Below, in pieces: positions 52,640 to 61,699 of a stretch of 64,000 bases of DNA (within the stretch, counting starts at the first letter, position 1; every line of letters begins with the position of its first letter). The position numbers and the translations under genes are program-made. The stretch spans positions 1-64,000 of the forward strand of contig JADCGL010000015.1 of the NCBI GenBank assembly GCA_020248985.1, given 5' to 3'. Origin of the DNA: Telmatospirillum sp. (GTDB lineage Bacteria > Pseudomonadota > Alphaproteobacteria > CACIAM-22H2). The notes under the pieces are model-generated. The model saw only the letters and a list, made by a program, of their open reading frames with translations. It was not told the origin of the DNA and did not search any database.

Positions 52640-54042
52640 AACGCATCGCCTGGCTCGACGGCATTGCCGCGCGCATTGCGGCGGTCTCGATCCTCGGACT
52701 TGTGCTGGCGCAATTGGCGGCGGTCGGCGTGGCCTTGCTGCTGCGGCCGCACGAACTGCAGGTGTTCCAGGCGCGCTGGCTCGTCGAAACCACGGCGGAC
52801 GTAGCGCGCGAGGTGTTTGCGCGCCCGCCGGCCGAGCGCGCGCGCGCGTTGCGCGAGCGCCCCGAGGCCGTACATTTGTCGCTCGCTTGGCAGCCGACCT
52901 TCGAGTCCGACGCCGAGCCGCGGCGGCCGCGCGGGCCCGTCGGCCGCTTGCAGCGCGGCATCGCCGAGCGGCTGCCGCCGGGCTATCGCGTGGATGTAGA
53001 TCTTGCGTTCGCACCCGGCCGCGCCTGGAACGCGCCCGACCGCTATATCCGCCGCGTGCCCAACGAAGAGTCGGCGTGGAACGAGGGTGCTGGCGGCGTG
53101 GTGCCCGGCAGTTTCGTGCTGGCGATCCGCGGCCCCGACGGCACTTGGCTCGTCGTGCGCCCGAAAGAAGCGCAGATCGCATGGGGCTGGATCGTGTTCG
53201 CGGCGTGGCTGGCGGCGACCGCCGCTGCCGGCGCCTTCGCCGCATGGTGGGCCGCCCATCGGCTCGTGCGCCCGCTCGAGGCGCTCGCACGCGAAGCCGC
53301 ACGCGCCGGGGCGGGTCTTGCCCCTCTCACCCAAGCCGCCAAAGACGCGCCGCGCGAAGTGCGCACGATCGGCGAAGCCTTGGCGCGCATGCGGGGCCAG
53401 CTCGTGCGCCATGTCGAAGACCGTACGCAGCTGCTTGCCGCCGTGAGCCACGATCTGCGCACGCCCCTCACGCGGCTGCGCCTGCGCGCCGAGGGCATTG
53501 GCGACGAATCCGAACGCGCCAAAGCGCTTGGCGATCTCGAAGAGATGGAACGCATGATCGGCGAGACGCTCGAATTCGCGCGCGCCGACGCGCTCGAAGC
53601 CGCCCCCGAACGCTTCGATCTCGCGGCCCTCGTGCAAACGCTCGTCGACGAACGCATCGACATGGACCGGCCGGTCGAATACGAGGGCCCGGCGAGCCTC
53701 GTCATCGAGGGAAGGGCGGGTGCGCTGAAACGCGCGCTCGCCAATCTCATCGACAACGCGCTCGCCTATGCAGGGCCTGCGCGCGTGCGGCTTGGCGTCG
53801 AGGCCGATGCGATCGCCGTCGTCGTCAGCGACGACGGGCCCGGCATTCCCGCCGATCGGCTTGAAGACGTGTTCCGCCCGTTTGTGCGGCTCGAAGCCTC
53901 GCGCTCGCGCGAAACCGGCGGGGCGGGCCTTGGCCTTGCGGTCGCGCGCGACGTCGCCCGCGCGCATGGCGGCGACGTGGTGCTGGCCAATCGCAGTCCC
54001 AAAGGCCTCGATGCGCGCCTCACGCTGCCGAAAATCGCTTGA
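52636..54042 (+). CDS. Membrane sensor histidine kinase
   Basis: 468 residues from the ATG at 52636. Helices at about 12-35 and 178-205 enclose a periplasmic part of about 140 residues rich in Arg, Pro and Trp. HAMP (AHRLVRPLEALAREA), then the H-box SHDLRTPLTRLRLR (His about residue 272), N-box NLIDNALAYA, G1 DDGPGIPAD, and G2 GGAGLGLAVARDVARAHGG (in part). EnvZ/CpxA-type. The signal sensed is unknown. A nucleotidyltransferase gene follows after 31 bases. Confidence 0.95.
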   Translation: MKRIAWLDGIAARIAAVSILGLVLAQLAAVGVALLLRPHELQVFQARWLVETTADVAREVFARPPAERARALRERPEAVHLSLAWQPTFESDAEPRRPRGPVGRLQRGIAERLPPGYRVDVDLAFAPGRAWNAPDRYIRRVPNEESAWNEGAGGVVPGSFVLAIRGPDGTWLVVRPKEAQIAWGWIVFAAWLAATAAAGAFAAWWAAHRLVRPLEALAREAARAGAGLAPLTQAAKDAPREVRTIGEALARMRGQLVRHVEDRTQLLAAVSHDLRTPLTRLRLRAEGIGDESERAKALGDLEEMERMIGETLEFARADALEAAPERFDLAALVQTLVDERIDMDRPVEYEGPASLVIEGRAGALKRALANLIDNALAYAGPARVRLGVEADAIAVVVSDDGPGIPADRLEDVFRPFVRLEASRSRETGGAGLGLAVARDVARAHGGDVVLANRSPKGLDARLTLPKIA

Positions 54043-54073
54043 GGTGCCGCGCGGTTCGTCGTACGCGGGAACG

Positions 54074-54799
54074 ATGGCAAAAGCGCTCGACGCGATCGAC
54101 GTAGCGGTCTTGGCCGGCGGCCTCGGCACGCGGCTTGCCACTACCGTGCCGGGCCTGCCCAAAGCGCTTGCCCCCGTGGCGACACGGCCCTTCGTCGAAT
54201 ATCTGCTCGATTGGCTTGGCGCCCAAGGGGCCACGCGCATCGTGTTCCTGCTTGGGCATCGCGCCGAACAGCTCGAAACGCATCTGGCGAACCATCCGCG
54301 CGCCGGCATTGCGTTCGAGACCAGCATCGAGCCGAAGCCGCTCGGCACCGGCGGCGCGCTCGGCTTTGCGCGCGCCAAGCTGCGCAGCGACCCCGTGCTC
54401 GTCGTCAACGGCGATACGTTCGTGGACGCCGATCTCGCCCCGATGGTCGCCGCCCATCGATCAAGCGGATCGCCTGCAACCTTGCTGGCGGTCGAAGTCG
54501 CCGACGCCGCCCGCTATGGCCGCCTCGACATTGCCGGCGGCCGGCTGCAGGCCTTCGTCGAAAAAGACGCGAACTTCAAAGGCCCCGCCGCGATCAATGC
54601 GGGCGTGTATCTGCTGTCGCAATCCTTGCTCGACAAAATCGCCGCCCAAGGGCCTGGCTCGCTCGAACGCGACGTTTTTGCGACGCTGCCGCCGGCGACA
54701 CTCGGCGTGCATCGCGACCGTACGGCGCGCTTCGTCGATATCGGCACGCCCGAAAGCTGGCAGTCGGCGGCTTCCATCGTCGCGAAAGCCGCAACATGA
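54074..54799 (+). CDS. Sugar-1-phosphate nucleotidyltransferase
   Basis: 241 residues from the ATG at 54074. NTP-transferase fold: AVLAGGLGTRLATTVPGLPKALAPV (read as LAGGLGTRL and GLPKALAPV), TGGALGFARAKL, LVVNGDTFVDAD (metal-binding Asp), FVEKDAN, AAINAGVYLLS and FVDIGTPESW. It lacks an acyltransferase domain. This resembles HddC, which makes GDP-D-glycero-alpha-D-manno-heptose, or MurU-like enzymes; the nucleotide and sugar cannot be set from sequence. The next gene overlaps its stop. Confidence 0.83.
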   Translation: MAKALDAIDVAVLAGGLGTRLATTVPGLPKALAPVATRPFVEYLLDWLGAQGATRIVFLLGHRAEQLETHLANHPRAGIAFETSIEPKPLGTGGALGFARAKLRSDPVLVVNGDTFVDADLAPMVAAHRSSGSPATLLAVEVADAARYGRLDIAGGRLQAFVEKDANFKGPAAINAGVYLLSQSLLDKIAAQGPGSLERDVFATLPPATLGVHRDRTARFVDIGTPESWQSAASIVAKAAT

Positions 54800-55386
54800 A
54801 CGCGGACGACATGCCGCCGGTGCGCCGCTTGGGCCGACGCGCGATCTTCGAAAACCGCGTATGGCGCGTATTCGCCGACGCGATCGCCGACAAGAACGGC
54901 GCACAGGTGCCGGACTATCTGGTGCTCGAAGCCAAAGCGGTTCCCGCCAACGCGATCGGCGGCGTGGCCGTCTTGCCGATTCTCGCCGACGGGCGCATCG
55001 CATTGCTGCGCAACTGGCGCCACGCGATCGGCGGCTGGAGTTGGGAAGCGGCCAAAGGCTTTGTCGAAACTGGCGAAGATCCGGCTGCCGCGGCGATGCG
55101 CGAACTGGCCGAGGAAACGGGGCTCGCCTGCCAAGCCGCCGACCTCGTGCCGCTCGGCACCGTGCATCCGGAGCCCGCCGCCATGGCGACGCGCGCGGCA
55201 CTTTACGTCGCGCGCAATTGCACGGCGCTCACGGACCATGTGCACGAGGCGGACGAGGCCGGGCTCGGCCGCGTGGCGTTTTTCGAGGCGCCAGCGGCCG
55301 ATGCGCTGTGGCAAGCCGGCGAGATGCGCGACGCGGCAAGCTTGCTGCTGCTCGCGCGCCGCGCAGACGCGCTCAGATCGCCTTGA
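54796..55386 (+). CDS. NUDIX hydrolase, ADP-ribose pyrophosphatase-like
   Basis: 196 residues from the ATG at 54796. Nudix box: [23 protein letters not shown] (read as GFVETGEDP then RELAEETG). Upstream [15 protein letters not shown] precedes the box as in NudF-like ADP-sugar pyrophosphatases. Later TVHPEPAAM and ALYVARN. It may turn over a nucleotide sugar made by the overlapping nucleotidyltransferase gene, but this is inferred from place. It converges with the MCP gene, overlapping by 14 bases. Confidence 0.87.
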   Translation: MNADDMPPVRRLGRRAIFENRVWRVFADAIADKNGAQVPDYLVLEAKAVPANAIGGVAVLPILADGRIALLRNWRHAIGGWSWEAAKGFVETGEDPAAAAMRELAEETGLACQAADLVPLGTVHPEPAAMATRAALYVARNCTALTDHVHEADEAGLGRVAFFEAPAADALWQAGEMRDAASLLLLARRADALRSP

Positions 55387-57349
55387 GACCGGCGCTGCGG
55401 CGGGCAAGCCACGAAGCGTAGTCGGCGGGCGGCTTCTCGAACTCGACATGGATCTGGTCGTTCACGCGCTCGCGCACGGCGAAAGCCAGCGTATGCGCGA
55501 GCCCTTCGAAGCGCAGCGTGCCGCGCTCGCCGTTGCGCATGACATGCGTCGTGCGCACATGCGCACCGCCCTCAGACGCATCGACAAGCGTGCCTTCGAT
55601 GCGCGCCCCGCTGCCGTCGTACACGTCCACGCTGGCCTGGATCGCAAAACGCGGGAACTTGCGCCGGTTGGCGTCTTGCGTGGAGGTGCGCACCACGCGC
55701 ACCAGGATCTGGCGCAAGCCCTCGACATTCTTCGTGACCGACGCGATCGCGGCACGCACCTCGGCGGCCGAGTTGCCGACCGAGTCGGCTTCGCGGCTGA
55801 CGTTTTGGATCTTCGACGAGACTTCGCGCGAGGCTTCGGCCGTCTGGCCGACATTGCGCGCGATTTCCTGCGTGGCGGCACCCTGCTCTTCCATCGCGGC
55901 CGCGATGGCGCTGGCGACCTCGTCGACCTCGCGGATGCGCTCGCCGATCTCGGCGACCGCCGCCACGGCCGCTTCGGTCGCGGCCTGGATCTCGCCGACC
56001 TGGCGGTCGATGTCTTCGGTCGAGCGGCCGGTCTGGTTGGCGAGATTCTTGACCTCCGAGGCCACGACGGCAAAACCCTTGCCGGCATCGCCCGCACGGG
56101 CCGCTTCGATCGTCGCATTGAGCGCCAGAAGATTGGTCTGGCCCGCGATCTGGCCGATGAGCTTGGTCACTTCCGAAATCTTCGCGACCGCGTCGGACAG
56201 CGAGCGGATCGTCGCCTGTGCCTTCTCGCCGCTCGCGACCGCGTGCTTGGTGACGCTCGACGCGCGCGCGACCTGGCCCGAGATTTCGCGAATCGAAGCC
56301 GAGAGTTCCTCGGCCGCCGACGACACGGTCTGCACGTTCACGAGCGCTTCTTCGGACGCCGCCGCAACCGACTGGCTGTCGGTCGAAACTTCCTGGGCCA
56401 GCTTCGTCATGCCTTGGGCGGCATCGTCGACCTGGCGCGTGGTCGCCGCGATCGATTCGACCGCCGTCGAGGTTTCGCGCTCGACTGTTTCGGCCATGTC
56501 GAGTAGCGCCTGTTTCTTGGCCCGCTCGGCCTCGGCCGCCGCTGCCTTCTGCTCGGCCTCGAGGCGCAGCTTCTCCTTGCCGGCATCTTGGAAGACCTGC
56601 AGGACAGCCGCGAGCTTGCCGATTTCCTCCGTCTGGTCCTTGTGCGGGATCGCGACATCGAGGTTTCCTGCCGCCGTCTCGCGCATCGCCGCCATGACGC
56701 GCTTGAGCGGCATCAAAATGCCGATGAAGATGACCGCCGTGCCCAGAAGCAATGCCCCCAGAACGCCGCCGGCGGTGAGGCTGATCGAAAGCGTTTTGGC
56801 GCTTTCGTACTCGCTATCAGCCGTCTTGGACGCCTCGGTAAAGCCCGCAAGGCTGCGGTCTTCGATCGGGCGGATTTGCGCTCGGATTTCGTCGATCAGG
56901 CCGCTGACATCGTAAGCAATCTTGCCGGCCTCCTCGAACTTTCCGTCGCGCGACAAGGTTTTGATCGTGTCGGCCTGCGCCTTGTGGCGCGCCAGGATCG
57001 CGCGCGCGCGCGCCAGCGCCGCCCGCGTCTCTTCCGACCGGAGCAGTGGCTGCAACTGGTCGAGCCGCGCGATGAAGCGGCGATGTTCGTCCTCGACCAA
57101 CGCTTCCATTTTCGTACGCGATTCGGCGCTCAACTCGATCGGCAAAAACTCGACCGCGCGGGCATATGCAAGCAGGTTTGCCGTGCCGCGCCCCGCGTGC
57201 AGAATGCGCGTGGTCTCACCGGTAATTGCGCTTACATTGCCTTTAAGATCCGAGAGCGCGCGGATGCCGCTGATCGACAAAGCAGCGGACACCACCGACA
57301 GCAGCAGCAGAACAGCGTAGATTTTTGGCGCAATCGGAATGTTCTTCAT
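55373..57349 (-). CDS. Methyl-accepting chemotaxis protein with C-terminal PilZ domain
   Basis: 658 residues from the ATG at 57349 ([17 protein letters not shown]), preceded by GGGG about 10 bases upstream; an ATG at 57370 is also in frame. TM1 about 8-30, periplasmic helical sensor about 31-185, TM2 about 188-212, HAMP to about 265, then the signalling domain with [37 protein letters not shown] (hairpin tip, read as [15 protein letters not shown]). The last ~100 residues form PilZ: RRKFPR (RxxxR, about residue 561) and DASEGG (DxSxxG), the c-di-GMP site. Links c-di-GMP to chemotaxis, as in Azospirillum Tlp1. No che genes are in the window. Confidence 0.93.
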   Translation of the reverse strand: MKNIPIAPKIYAVLLLLSVVSAALSISGIRALSDLKGNVSAITGETTRILHAGRGTANLLAYARAVEFLPIELSAESRTKMEALVEDEHRRFIARLDQLQPLLRSEETRAALARARAILARHKAQADTIKTLSRDGKFEEAGKIAYDVSGLIDEIRAQIRPIEDRSLAGFTEASKTADSEYESAKTLSISLTAGGVLGALLLGTAVIFIGILMPLKRVMAAMRETAAGNLDVAIPHKDQTEEIGKLAAVLQVFQDAGKEKLRLEAEQKAAAAEAERAKKQALLDMAETVERETSTAVESIAATTRQVDDAAQGMTKLAQEVSTDSQSVAAASEEALVNVQTVSSAAEELSASIREISGQVARASSVTKHAVASGEKAQATIRSLSDAVAKISEVTKLIGQIAGQTNLLALNATIEAARAGDAGKGFAVVASEVKNLANQTGRSTEDIDRQVGEIQAATEAAVAAVAEIGERIREVDEVASAIAAAMEEQGAATQEIARNVGQTAEASREVSSKIQNVSREADSVGNSAAEVRAAIASVTKNVEGLRQILVRVVRTSTQDANRRKFPRFAIQASVDVYDGSGARIEGTLVDASEGGAHVRTTHVMRNGERGTLRFEGLAHTLAFAVRERVNDQIHVEFEKPPADYASWLARRSAGLKAI

Positions 57350-57496
57350 CGCACTGGCCCCATGTTTCATTTATGGTTACGTCGGCATTATTCGCGCCGC
57401 TTATATAGCGAGTTACCGCGAATCTTCATACGATTCCAGCGCATCTTGAGGGCGGCTGCGTCAAAATGTCATAGAATGCAGACTTCGTAGCGTCGA

Positions 57497-57511
57497 TTTG
57501 CATTTTGCAAA
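57497..57511. promoter_or_regulatory. Inverted repeat upstream of gpmI
   Basis: TTTGCA-TTT-TGCAAA, in the 204-base gap between the MCP and gpmI genes, 42 bases before the gpmI start. A possible operator. A weak promoter (TTGAGG at 57446, CATAGA at 57470) precedes it. Confidence 0.35.
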
Positions 57512-57553
57512 CGCGCCCTCCCGTCGACAGCAGATACGCGCTAGATAGATGCC

Positions 57554-59119
57554 ATGATACCAACAAAGTGCCGCCCCGTGGTTCTGTGCGTGCTCGACGG
57601 CTTCGGCCATCGCGCCGAGCGCGCCGACAACGCCGTCCGCCTGGCCCGCACGCCGAATCTGGAGCGGTTTTCGCGCCTCCATGCGCCGGCGTTCCTGCAG
57701 GCGTCGGAGCGCTTTGTCGGCCTGCCGACCGGCCAGATGGGCAATTCCGAAGTCGGGCACATGAATCTCGGGGCCGGCCGCGTGGTGATGCAGGATCTCG
57801 TGCGCATCGATGCCGCCATCGAGGACGGCACGCTCGCCGCCTTGCCGGGTATTCTGGCTTTTGTGGCGGCCCTCAAAAAGACCGGCGGTACGGCGCATGT
57901 GCTGGGCCTGCTGTCGCCCGGCAGGGTGCACGCGCATCAAGACCATATGGCGGCGTTGGCGCGCATCCTGGCCGCCGCCGGCGTGCCGGTCGCTGTGCAC
58001 GCCTTCCTCGACGGGCGCGACACCCCGCCCAAAAGCGCGCAAGCCTATCTCGAAAAATTCGCGGCCGACATTGCGCCGTTGCCGAACACGGCACTCGCCA
58101 CGCTCGCCGGGCGCTTCTACGCGATGGACCGCGACAAGCGCTGGGACCGCGTGGCGCTCGCCTACGAAGCGATGGTCGATGCGACAGCGCCGCATTTTGC
58201 CGATTGGCAGGCAGCCCTGACAGCAAGCTACGCGGCCGACGTGACCGACGAATTCGTGCTTCCCGCCAGCCTCGGCGGCTACAAAGGGATGGCGGCAGGC
58301 GACGGGCTCCTGATGGCCAATTTCCGCGCCGACCGCGCGCGCGAGATTCTCGACGCCCTTCTGTTGCCCGCGTTCGACGGTTTTGCGCGCAGCCGCGTGC
58401 CGAGTTTTGCCGCCACGCTCGGGCTTGTCGCCTATTCGGACACGCTTTCGGCGCACATGCCGGCGCTGTTCGCACCCCAGTCGCTCGACAATATGCTGGG
58501 GGCCGTCGTGTCCGCGGCCGGGCTCAGACAATTGCGCATCGCCGAGACCGAGAAATACGCGCACGTGACGTTTTTCTTCAACGGCGGCGCGGAAGCCGAA
58601 TTGCCCGGCGAGGCCCGCATTTTGGTGCCCTCGCCCAAAGTCGCGACCTACGATCTGAAGCCCGAAATGTCGGCGGTGGAACTCACCGACAAGCTTGTCG
58701 CGGCGGTCGAAGCCGATCTCTACGACTTCATCGTCGTCAACTACGCCAATTGCGACATGGTGGGCCATACGGGCGATCTCGGCGCCGCGATCAAGGCGGT
58801 CGAAACCGTCGATGCGTGCCTCGGGCGCTTGGCGCGCAGCGTCGAAGCGCAAGGCGGGGCCTTGCTGATCACGGCCGACCACGGCAATTGCGAATGCATG
58901 CGCGATCCCGTGTCGGGCCAGGCGATGACGGCGCACACGCTAAATCCCGTCCCGGTCTATCTCGTCGGCGGCACGCAGCCCGGGCGCAATGCGCCCGTCC
59001 ATCTCGCCGACGGCAAACTCGCCGACGTCGCACCGACGATTCTCGAATTGATGGGCCTTCAAGTGCCGCCCGAAATGACCGGCCAGTCGCTGCTGCAACC
59101 GCCGGTCGCCGCCGAATGA
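57554..59119 (+). CDS. gpmI: 2,3-bisphosphoglycerate-independent phosphoglycerate mutase
   Basis: 521 residues. Interconverts 3- and 2-phosphoglycerate with a phosphoserine intermediate and Mn ions. Alkaline-phosphatase fold: VLCVLDGFGHR near residue 10 (metal Asp), nucleophile Ser in GQMGNSEVGHMNLGAGR (about residue 66), FLDGRDTPPKS, NFRADRAREI, and metal ligands in NYANCDMVGHTGD and TADHGNCE. The stop overlaps the next gene (ATGA). The order gpmI-envC-ctpA is typical for alphaproteobacteria. Confidence 0.96.
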   Translation: MIPTKCRPVVLCVLDGFGHRAERADNAVRLARTPNLERFSRLHAPAFLQASERFVGLPTGQMGNSEVGHMNLGAGRVVMQDLVRIDAAIEDGTLAALPGILAFVAALKKTGGTAHVLGLLSPGRVHAHQDHMAALARILAAAGVPVAVHAFLDGRDTPPKSAQAYLEKFAADIAPLPNTALATLAGRFYAMDRDKRWDRVALAYEAMVDATAPHFADWQAALTASYAADVTDEFVLPASLGGYKGMAAGDGLLMANFRADRAREILDALLLPAFDGFARSRVPSFAATLGLVAYSDTLSAHMPALFAPQSLDNMLGAVVSAAGLRQLRIAETEKYAHVTFFFNGGAEAELPGEARILVPSPKVATYDLKPEMSAVELTDKLVAAVEADLYDFIVVNYANCDMVGHTGDLGAAIKAVETVDACLGRLARSVEAQGGALLITADHGNCECMRDPVSGQAMTAHTLNPVPVYLVGGTQPGRNAPVHLADGKLADVAPTILELMGLQVPPEMTGQSLLQPPVAAE

Positions 59120-60279
59120 AACCTGCTGTCGCCGCTTTCGGCATCGTGCTGGCGGCATTCCCGGCATATGCGCAAAACGCGGCCGAACGCGGCGAGCAGG
59201 TGCGCCAGATCGAGCGCCAGATCGAGCAGGAGCGCACCCGCGCGGGCGCGCTCGACCGCCGCGCGGCCGCCGAGCAGAGCGAATTCGAAAAGCTGCAGGA
59301 GACCGCTCGCGCCGCCGCTGCCGCCGCCATGGCGCGCGAAGACGAGGCAAGCGATCTCGAACTGCGTCTCGCCGAAATCGACGCCGAGCGCGGAAGTCGC
59401 GAAGCCGCGATCGCCAACCGCCGCGGCGAGATTGCGGCGCTTGCAGGCGCGCTGCAGCGTCTCGCACGCCAGCCGCCCGAAGCTTTGGCCCTCGACCCGG
59501 CCACGCCGCTCGAAGCGGCGCGCACCGCGACTCTCGTGGGGGCGATGGTCGGCACGCTTGAGCGCCAGGCGCAGGCGCTCAAAGAGGAGTTGGCTGCCCT
59601 CACGGCCGCCCGCCAGGCGCATCTGCAGACCCGCACCGCCCTTGCGCAAACGCTGGCCACCCTTGCCCAAGAGCGCGAGCGGCTGGAAACCGCCCTTGTC
59701 GCGCGCGCGCGCGCGGTGGCACGGCTTGCCGAGGAGCGCAGCGATACCGCCGCGCGCATCGCAAGGCTCGGACGCGAATCGGCCGAATTGCTGGGAAAAC
59801 TCGAACCGGCCCCCGCAATTGCGCCCCAGAATACGCGCGCCAATGCCCGCAGCGCGCCGGTTTCGCCTGCCGATCTGCAGGCCCTGCCCGGCTATCGCTG
59901 GCCGGCGCGCGGCCGGATCGTCGAAAACTGGGGCCAGGCGCAGCAAGGCGGCCAGATTGCCCGCGGCCTCACGATCGAGCCGCGCGAAGCGGCCAGCCTC
60001 GTGGCCCCGGCCGACGGGACCGTGGCCTTTGCCGGGACTTTTCGCGGTTACGGGCAAATCTTGATCCTGGAACACGGCGGCGGGTATCATTCGATCCTGG
60101 CGCAGTTGAGCCGAATCGACGCTGCGGTGGGGCAAACCGTCACGGCGGGCGAACCGGTCGGCCGGGCGGGGATCGACGATCGCGGAATGCCGGTGCTCTA
60201 TCTCGAGCTTCGGCGCAACGGACAGCCGGTGGATCCCACGCCCTGGTTGCAGACGGCCGGGACGAGTGCGCGGCGCTAG
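59116..60279 (+). CDS. EnvC-like murein hydrolase activator
   Basis: 387 residues with a signal peptide (MKPAVAAFGIVLAAFPAYAQ). A long coiled coil follows (about 25-240, rich in Glu/Arg/Ala with heptads, e.g. ALKEELAALTAARQ). The C-terminal M23/LytM fold (about 280-380) shows VVAPADGTVAFAGTFRGYGQILILEHGGGYHSIL-like sequence (read as APADGTVAFAG, YGQILILEHGGGYHS). The first metal motif (HxGxD) reads ARGLTIEP and the last HxH reads LYLELR, so zinc ligands are missing. Such proteins activate amidases during septum splitting rather than cutting murein themselves. Confidence 0.9.
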   Translation: MKPAVAAFGIVLAAFPAYAQNAAERGEQVRQIERQIEQERTRAGALDRRAAAEQSEFEKLQETARAAAAAAMAREDEASDLELRLAEIDAERGSREAAIANRRGEIAALAGALQRLARQPPEALALDPATPLEAARTATLVGAMVGTLERQAQALKEELAALTAARQAHLQTRTALAQTLATLAQERERLETALVARARAVARLAEERSDTAARIARLGRESAELLGKLEPAPAIAPQNTRANARSAPVSPADLQALPGYRWPARGRIVENWGQAQQGGQIARGLTIEPREAASLVAPADGTVAFAGTFRGYGQILILEHGGGYHSILAQLSRIDAAVGQTVTAGEPVGRAGIDDRGMPVLYLELRRNGQPVDPTPWLQTAGTSARR

Positions 60280-60301
60280 AAGCCGCGAAAAGAGTTTGGA
60301 C

Positions 60302-60320
60302 GTCCGCCATCGTGGCGGAC
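60302..60320 (+). repeat. Hairpin in the ctpA leader
   Basis: GTCCGCCA and TGGCGGAC with a TCG loop, 8 perfect pairs, just before the AAAGGA ribosome binding site of ctpA. No T-run follows, so it is not a standard terminator. Confidence 0.6.
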
Positions 60321-60337
60321 GCGGAAAGGACCTTCGA

Positions 60338-61669
60338 ATGTTCGCCCGCAAGATCGCCGCCGCTGCCTTCGCAACCGCGTTTGCAGTCCTGCCTGCCCTC
60401 TACGCGGTTCCGGCCGCCGCACAAGCGCCGCAAGCCCCCGCGACGGGCGCCTCGTCGGAAACCTACCGCCTGCTCAATCTGTTCGGCGAAATCTTCGAAA
60501 TCGTGCGCAACGACTATGTCGAGCAGGTTCCCGACCGCAAGCTGATCGAAGACGCGATCAACGGCATGCTGACGGCCCTCGATCCGCATTCCTCGTTCCT
60601 CAATGCGCGTTCCTACCGCGACATGCAGGTGCAGACGCGCGGCGAATTCGGCGGCCTCGGCATCGAGGTGACGATGGAAAACGGCCTCGTGAAGGTCGTC
60701 TCGCCGATCGACGAAACGCCCGCAGCACGCGCAGGCCTTCGCCCCAACGACCTTATCGTGCAACTTGACGGCGAGCCCGTGCTCGGCCTGTCGCTGCAGG
60801 AAGCGGTCGAAAAAATGCGCGGCCCCGTCAACAGCCCGATCAAGATCATGATCCGGCGCGGCGACGCGGCCCCGTTCGAAGTGACGCTCAACCGCGCCGT
60901 CATCCGCGTGCAGTCGGTGCGCTCGCGCATCGAAGGCGAAATTGGCTACGTCCGCATCACCTCCTTCACCGAACAGACCGACACGGGTCTGCGCAACGCC
61001 GTCACGCGCATGCGCGAGCAGTTGGGCCCGCGCTTCAAGGGCCTTGTGCTCGACATGCGCAACAATCCGGGCGGGCTGCTCGACCAAGCCGTCTCGGTTT
61101 CGGACGCGTTCCTCGAGCGCGGCGAAATCGTCTCGACGCGCGGCCGGCGCACGGACGAAGCCCAGCGCTTCAACGCGCGCGCGGGCGACATCCTGAACGG
61201 GCTGCCGCTGGTGGTGCTGATCAATGGCGGCTCGGCCTCTGCCTCGGAAATCGTGGCGGGCGCCCTGCAAGACCATCGCCGCGCGATCCTGCTCGGCACG
61301 CGCAGCTTCGGCAAAGGCTCGGTCCAGACGATCCGCCCGATCGGCAACCAGGGCGCCATTCGCCTCACGACAGCGCGCTACTTCACGCCGTCGGGCCGCT
61401 CGATCCAAGCCCAGGGCATCGACCCCGACATCGTCGTGGAAGCCGCCCGCATCGAAGCGACACCGCAAGGTCCGCAGCGGCGCGAAGCCGATCTGCGCGG
61501 CGCCTTGCGCAATCCGCAGACCGGCGAAACGCCGGCGGCAACGCCGCCCGCCGCAACCCCGGCACCTGAAAACGAAGAGCGCCAGCAGGAGAGCACGCAA
61601 GACTACCAGCTGAGCCGCGCCTTCGATCTGCTGCGCGGCCTCGCCCTCTACAATCAACGCACGAACTGA
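60338..61669 (+). CDS. ctpA: Carboxy-terminal processing protease
   Basis: 443 residues from the ATG at 60338 with AAAGGA upstream. Signal peptide to about AAAQA (residue 29). PDZ domain: GEFGGLGIEVTMENGLVKVVSPIDETPAARAGLRPNDLI (in part: GGLGIEV, PAARAGLRPND). S41 catalytic part: DMRNNPGGLLDQAV, catalytic Ser in NGGSASASEIVAG and Lys in SFGKGSVQT. The tail (about 400-425) is Pro/Ala/Glu-rich. Periplasmic serine protease acting on C-termini. Follows the envC-like gene. Confidence 0.95.
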   Translation: MFARKIAAAAFATAFAVLPALYAVPAAAQAPQAPATGASSETYRLLNLFGEIFEIVRNDYVEQVPDRKLIEDAINGMLTALDPHSSFLNARSYRDMQVQTRGEFGGLGIEVTMENGLVKVVSPIDETPAARAGLRPNDLIVQLDGEPVLGLSLQEAVEKMRGPVNSPIKIMIRRGDAAPFEVTLNRAVIRVQSVRSRIEGEIGYVRITSFTEQTDTGLRNAVTRMREQLGPRFKGLVLDMRNNPGGLLDQAVSVSDAFLERGEIVSTRGRRTDEAQRFNARAGDILNGLPLVVLINGGSASASEIVAGALQDHRRAILLGTRSFGKGSVQTIRPIGNQGAIRLTTARYFTPSGRSIQAQGIDPDIVVEAARIEATPQGPQRREADLRGALRNPQTGETPAATPPAATPAPENEERQQESTQDYQLSRAFDLLRGLALYNQRTN

Positions 61670-61699
61670 GGATACCCGCCTTAAAGGCGACCGACCGGC

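Noticed and set aside
57371-57420. Possible sigma28 (flagellar) promoter for the MCP gene (TATAAGCG, 11 bases, GCCGACGT)
   Set aside because: Only about half of the consensus bases match; too weak to list as a feature.
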